Source of the DNA: CAZPQM01 sp964588995
GTDB lineage: Bacteria > Pseudomonadota > Alphaproteobacteria > Rickettsiales > UBA8987
Length of the DNA stretch: 64,000 nucleotides
Assembly: GCA_964588995.1 (NCBI GenBank)
Contig: CAZPQM010000003.1
Coordinates: 62,001-126,000 of the forward strand
Direction: 5' to 3'
Below the pieces are notes generated by a model. That model was not told the origin of the DNA. It saw only the letters and a list, made by a program, of their open reading frames with translations, and did no database searches. This document shows positions 61,510 to 64,000 of this stretch, piece by piece. Within the stretch, counting starts at the first letter, position 1. Each line of letters starts with the position of its first letter. Both the position numbers and the translations under genes were made by a program.

Positions 61510-63000
61510 TTATAATAACGTGCCCTGTGGATCGCTGCCCTGCGGAAAGGTTTTCACCGTACCGTCCTTGAACTGCACATTCAGCTCAGGCTGATTTTCG
61601 GCAATGCTGGCGGAGGTGACCAGTTGGCCGTCCGCGCTGCGTACGAGCGCAAAGCCGCGATCGAGGATTTTTTGATAATGATAGCTATCCAGTAATTTAG
61701 TAAGGTTTTCGAGTTGTTCTGCCTTACGCGCCATCATCTGCTGGGTCGCAGCCGGGCTTAGTCGCCCGCGATAGGCGAGCGCATCCCGCCGCTGGTCGAT
61801 CTGCCGAGTCAGTAGCTCCGGCCTCAACCCACTACGGACCGTTTCTAATTTCTGGGTCTTGCGTTCTATAGCGAGCGGCAAAGCCTGCTGTAGCCGGTCG
61901 CTACGCACCGCCAGCCGCTCACTTAACTGCTCACAGAGCGCCAGAATTGCTTGCGGTTTCAGGCTGGACAATAGCAGATTGAGCTGTTGCTGCTTTTTCT
62001 CAAGCACGGTGGGCAGGCCAGTGCTTAATCGTTCCGCATAATCATCGAAACGCTGTATCGCATTTTGCAGCAGGCTTTGCGGGCTGATGATGCCTCGCGC
62101 CAAAGCAGCCATAAAGGTGCGCTTATCGTTGAGGTATTTTTGCATTGCTGAAAGCTTGCGGCTTTGCAAATCGTAGACCAGCGCGAGCAATTCCTCCCGC
62201 ACGGGAACCGCCATCTCCGCAGCCGCCGTGGGAGTGGGCGCACGCCGATCCGCCACATAGTCAATCAGCGTGGTGTCCGTCTCATGCCCCACCGCAGAAA
62301 TGAGGGGTATGTCGGATTCAGCAGCGGCAAGCACGACCTCTTCCTCGTTGAAACACCAGAGATCCTCCAGCGAGCCACCCCCGCGCGCGACAATCAAGAC
62401 ATCCGGCTTATCCGGCATTCGGTTAAAACCACGAATGGCGCGCGCGATCTGCTCCTTCGCGCCTTCACCCTGCACCAACACCGGCCAGACCTGCACATGC
62501 ACAGGGAAACGGTCCGTCAGGCGGTGCAGAATGTCGCGGATGACGGCTCCGGTGGGTGAGGTAACAACTCCGATTTTGCGCGGTAGAAACGGCAGCGGCT
62601 TTTTGCGTGCTTCATCAAATAACCCTTTGGCGGCGAGTTCTTTTTTGCGCTTTTCTAAGAGCGCCATCAATGCGCCTTCGCCGGCAATTTCCATCGAATC
62701 AATAATGATCTGGTAGTTCGAGCGCCCGGCATAGGTCGAGATTTTGCCGGTAGCAACGACTTCCAGCCCATCTTCCGGCGCGAAGGTCAGCCGGCCGGAA
62801 ACACCGCGCCAGATAATCGCGTTCAGCACGGATTTATCATCCTTCAGCGAAAAATAGAGATGCCCGCTGGCGGCGCGCTTGAACCCCGAAATCTCGCCGC
62901 GCACTCGCACATGCGCAAAGCGCTCCTCCACGGTTTGCTTCAGCAGGCCAGAGAGTTCCGTTACCGAAAATTCCGGCTGGTTATGGGTGCGATCGGTCAT
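61510..63000 (-). CDS. xseA: Exodeoxyribonuclease VII large subunit
   Basis: A 496-residue subunit of the single-strand DNase ExoVII. It begins with an OB-fold (FSVTELSGLLKQTVEERFAH, VRVRGEISGFKRAASGHLYF), then the catalytic region KKPLPFLPRKIGVVTSPTGA, DVLIVARGGGSLEDLWCFNE and SAVGHETDTTLIDYVADRRA, PTPTAAAEMAVP. A long coiled-coil helical region and ILDRGFALVRSADGQLV complete it. The partner xseB is not adjacent in this window. It is convergent with the lpxL-type gene. Confidence 0.96.
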   Translation of the reverse strand: MTDRTHNQPEFSVTELSGLLKQTVEERFAHVRVRGEISGFKRAASGHLYFSLKDDKSVLNAIIWRGVSGRLTFAPEDGLEVVATGKISTYAGRSNYQIIIDSMEIAGEGALMALLEKRKKELAAKGLFDEARKKPLPFLPRKIGVVTSPTGAVIRDILHRLTDRFPVHVQVWPVLVQGEGAKEQIARAIRGFNRMPDKPDVLIVARGGGSLEDLWCFNEEEVVLAAAESDIPLISAVGHETDTTLIDYVADRRAPTPTAAAEMAVPVREELLALVYDLQSRKLSAMQKYLNDKRTFMAALARGIISPQSLLQNAIQRFDDYAERLSTGLPTVLEKKQQQLNLLLSSLKPQAILALCEQLSERLAVRSDRLQQALPLAIERKTQKLETVRSGLRPELLTRQIDQRRDALAYRGRLSPAATQQMMARKAEQLENLTKLLDSYHYQKILDRGFALVRSADGQLVTSASIAENQPELNVQFKDGTVKTFPQGSDPQGTLL

Positions 63001-63014
63001 AAATGCTCTAATTC

Positions 63015-63086
63015 GTCATACCGTGGCTTGATCAAGGTATCTAGTGCATATATAAACTAAGTTTCGCGGTCAAGCCGTGGAATGAC
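63015..63086. repeat. GTCATACCGTGGC palindromic repeat in the xseA-purD spacer
   Basis: GTCATACCGTGGCTTGATCA and GTCAAGCCGTGGAATGAC share complementary ends. It fills most of the 98-base spacer between the divergent xseA and purD starts, where both promoters should be, so it may influence both. Confidence 0.65.
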
Positions 63087-63098
63087 AAGGATAGGATT

Positions 63099-64000
63099 AT
63101 GAACATACTGATTATCGGTTCAGGCGGGCGGGAGCACGCGCTTATTCATGCGGCGAAGCGCTCCCCCATGGTGAAGCAGGTATTTGCCGCTCCGGGCAAT
63201 GGCGGCATACTTCAGGATGCAACGCTGGCGCCGATAGAGGTAAACGACCATCAGGCTGTAGTGGCGTGGTGCAAGGAGCAGGCGATTGATCTGGTGATTG
63301 TTGGGCCCGAAGCGCCGCTGGTCGATGGAATTGCCGATGCTTTGCGCGATGCGAAGATTCCGGTGTTCGGCCCCTCTAAAGCGGCGAGTGAGCTGGAAGG
63401 CTCCAAAGCGTTTATGAAGCGCATCGCGAAGGACTATAACGTGCCGACCGCTGCCTATGAGGTCTTTACCGAAAAGGCGGAAGCGCTGGCCTATGTGAAA
63501 AAGCAGGGCGCGCCGATTGTGGTCAAAACGGATGGACTGGCTGCCGGAAAGGGCGTGACCGTTGCCATGGATGAGGAAACCGCGCTGCATGCCGTGGAGG
63601 AATTTTTTGACGGTAAGTTCGGCGATGCCGGTAAAACGGTTGTCATTGAGGAGTTTCTGGACGGGGAAGAGGCGAGCTTCTTCGCGATTTGTGATGGCGC
63701 TAAGGCGGTTGCCTGTGGGTCCGCCCAAGACCATAAACGCGCTTATGACGGTGATCAGGGGCCTAACACCGGCGGCATGGGCACCTATTCCCCCACGCCA
63801 ATTGTCACGCAGGCTATGGAAGACGAGATCATGCAGACGATCATTCAGCCGACGCTTGACGGACTCGCGAAAGAGGGTAAGCCCTATAGCGGGTTTTTAT
63901 TTGCCGGGTTGATGATCAAAGACGGAGCTATCAAGCTGCTGGAGTTTAATATCCGCTTTGGCGATCCTGAAGCGCAGTCGATTCTGCCGCGCCTGAAGAC
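63099..64000 (+). CDS. purD: Phosphoribosylamine-glycine ligase, 3' end cut by window edge
   Basis: The frame starts at ATG 63099 and runs to the window end (first 300 residues). NILIIGSGGREHALIHAAKR is the GARS N-terminal fold, followed by VIVGPEAPLVDGIADALRDA, VFGPSKAASELEGSKAFMKR, and the ATP-grasp segments IVVKTDGLAAGKGVTVAMDE, VVIEEFLDGEEASFFAICDG and YDGDQGPNTGGMGTYSPTP. The end reads LEFNIRFGDPEAQSILPRLK. It makes glycinamide ribonucleotide in purine synthesis. AAGGATAGGA stands a few bases upstream. Confidence 0.96.
   Translation, partial: MNILIIGSGGREHALIHAAKRSPMVKQVFAAPGNGGILQDATLAPIEVNDHQAVVAWCKEQAIDLVIVGPEAPLVDGIADALRDAKIPVFGPSKAASELEGSKAFMKRIAKDYNVPTAAYEVFTEKAEALAYVKKQGAPIVVKTDGLAAGKGVTVAMDEETALHAVEEFFDGKFGDAGKTVVIEEFLDGEEASFFAICDGAKAVACGSAQDHKRAYDGDQGPNTGGMGTYSPTPIVTQAMEDEIMQTIIQPTLDGLAKEGKPYSGFLFAGLMIKDGAIKLLEFNIRFGDPEAQSILPRLK

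Overview
The window looks like a draft chromosome segment of a free-living-type alphaproteobacterium. The evidence is a TrcR/DUF1013 regulator, a DUF2610 small protein, a dnaN-recF-gyrB block, pyruvate phosphate dikinase, TrmFO, and a complete lipid A/Kdo gene string. Biosynthetic genes (dapD, dapE, metX, panD, purD, folD) argue against a strongly reduced parasite. The genus cannot be named from sequence alone. A 100-base N run (47458-47557) inside a tandem repeat shows that this is a scaffolded assembly.

Layout. 1-507: MazF-type toxin (cut by the window edge), its antitoxin and a palindromic operator. 551-2747: PPP-family phosphatase and an undecaprenyl-phosphate sugar-1-phosphate transferase. 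8249 down to 2878: a minus-strand cell-surface operon of two related GT2 glycosyltransferases, a GT4 glycosyltransferase, an anchored kelch protein and two small membrane proteins. 8314-9255: a start-less gene remnant ending in a dispersed repeat. 9369-14666: DUF2610, hisN-like, dadA, a beta-barrel, trcR and metX. 14772-20039: dnaN, recF, gyrB. 20040-20524: repeat-only spacer. 20525-28421: trkH, glpX, a ParE-type toxin-antitoxin pair, trmFO, mutY, dapE, dapD. 28628-28703: tRNA-Phe. 28925-33605: methyltransferase, HEAT protein, beta-barrels, lipoprotein, mscS. 33690-41591: a ferredoxin-NADP reductase-like enzyme, folD, exoD, two EamA transporters, comF, a nitrilase-family hydrolase, nitroreductase, aminotransferase. 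42102-46386: yceI, a cytochrome b561-YceI fusion, a TetR regulator, a helical secreted protein, polyprenyl synthase. 46437-47895: a repeat-rich spacer with a candidate structured RNA. 47896-54644: glyQ, panD, an S23-type four-helix-bundle gene, glyS, ppdK. 54917-55668: bolA and an XRE regulator. 55732-61468: a tight lipid A operon (msbA-like, DUF374 acyltransferase, waaA, lpxK, lpxL-type acyltransferase). 61510-64000: xseA and partial purD.

The most interesting items are these. (1) A promoter-to-terminator locus at 46598-47094 with an apparent pseudoknot, several perfect hairpins, competing pairings and a small Cys-rich reading frame; it matches no RNA class I can recognise. (2) Dispersed palindromic repeats that have entered protein genes in frame (lpxK, the 5' end of comF), in the manner of the palindromic elements known from Rickettsia. 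(3) A MutY with Glu at the position of the catalytic Asp. (4) A b561-YceI fusion that keeps an internal signal-peptide-like segment. (5) Several genes whose -10 boxes lie so close to the ATG that the mRNAs should be leaderless.
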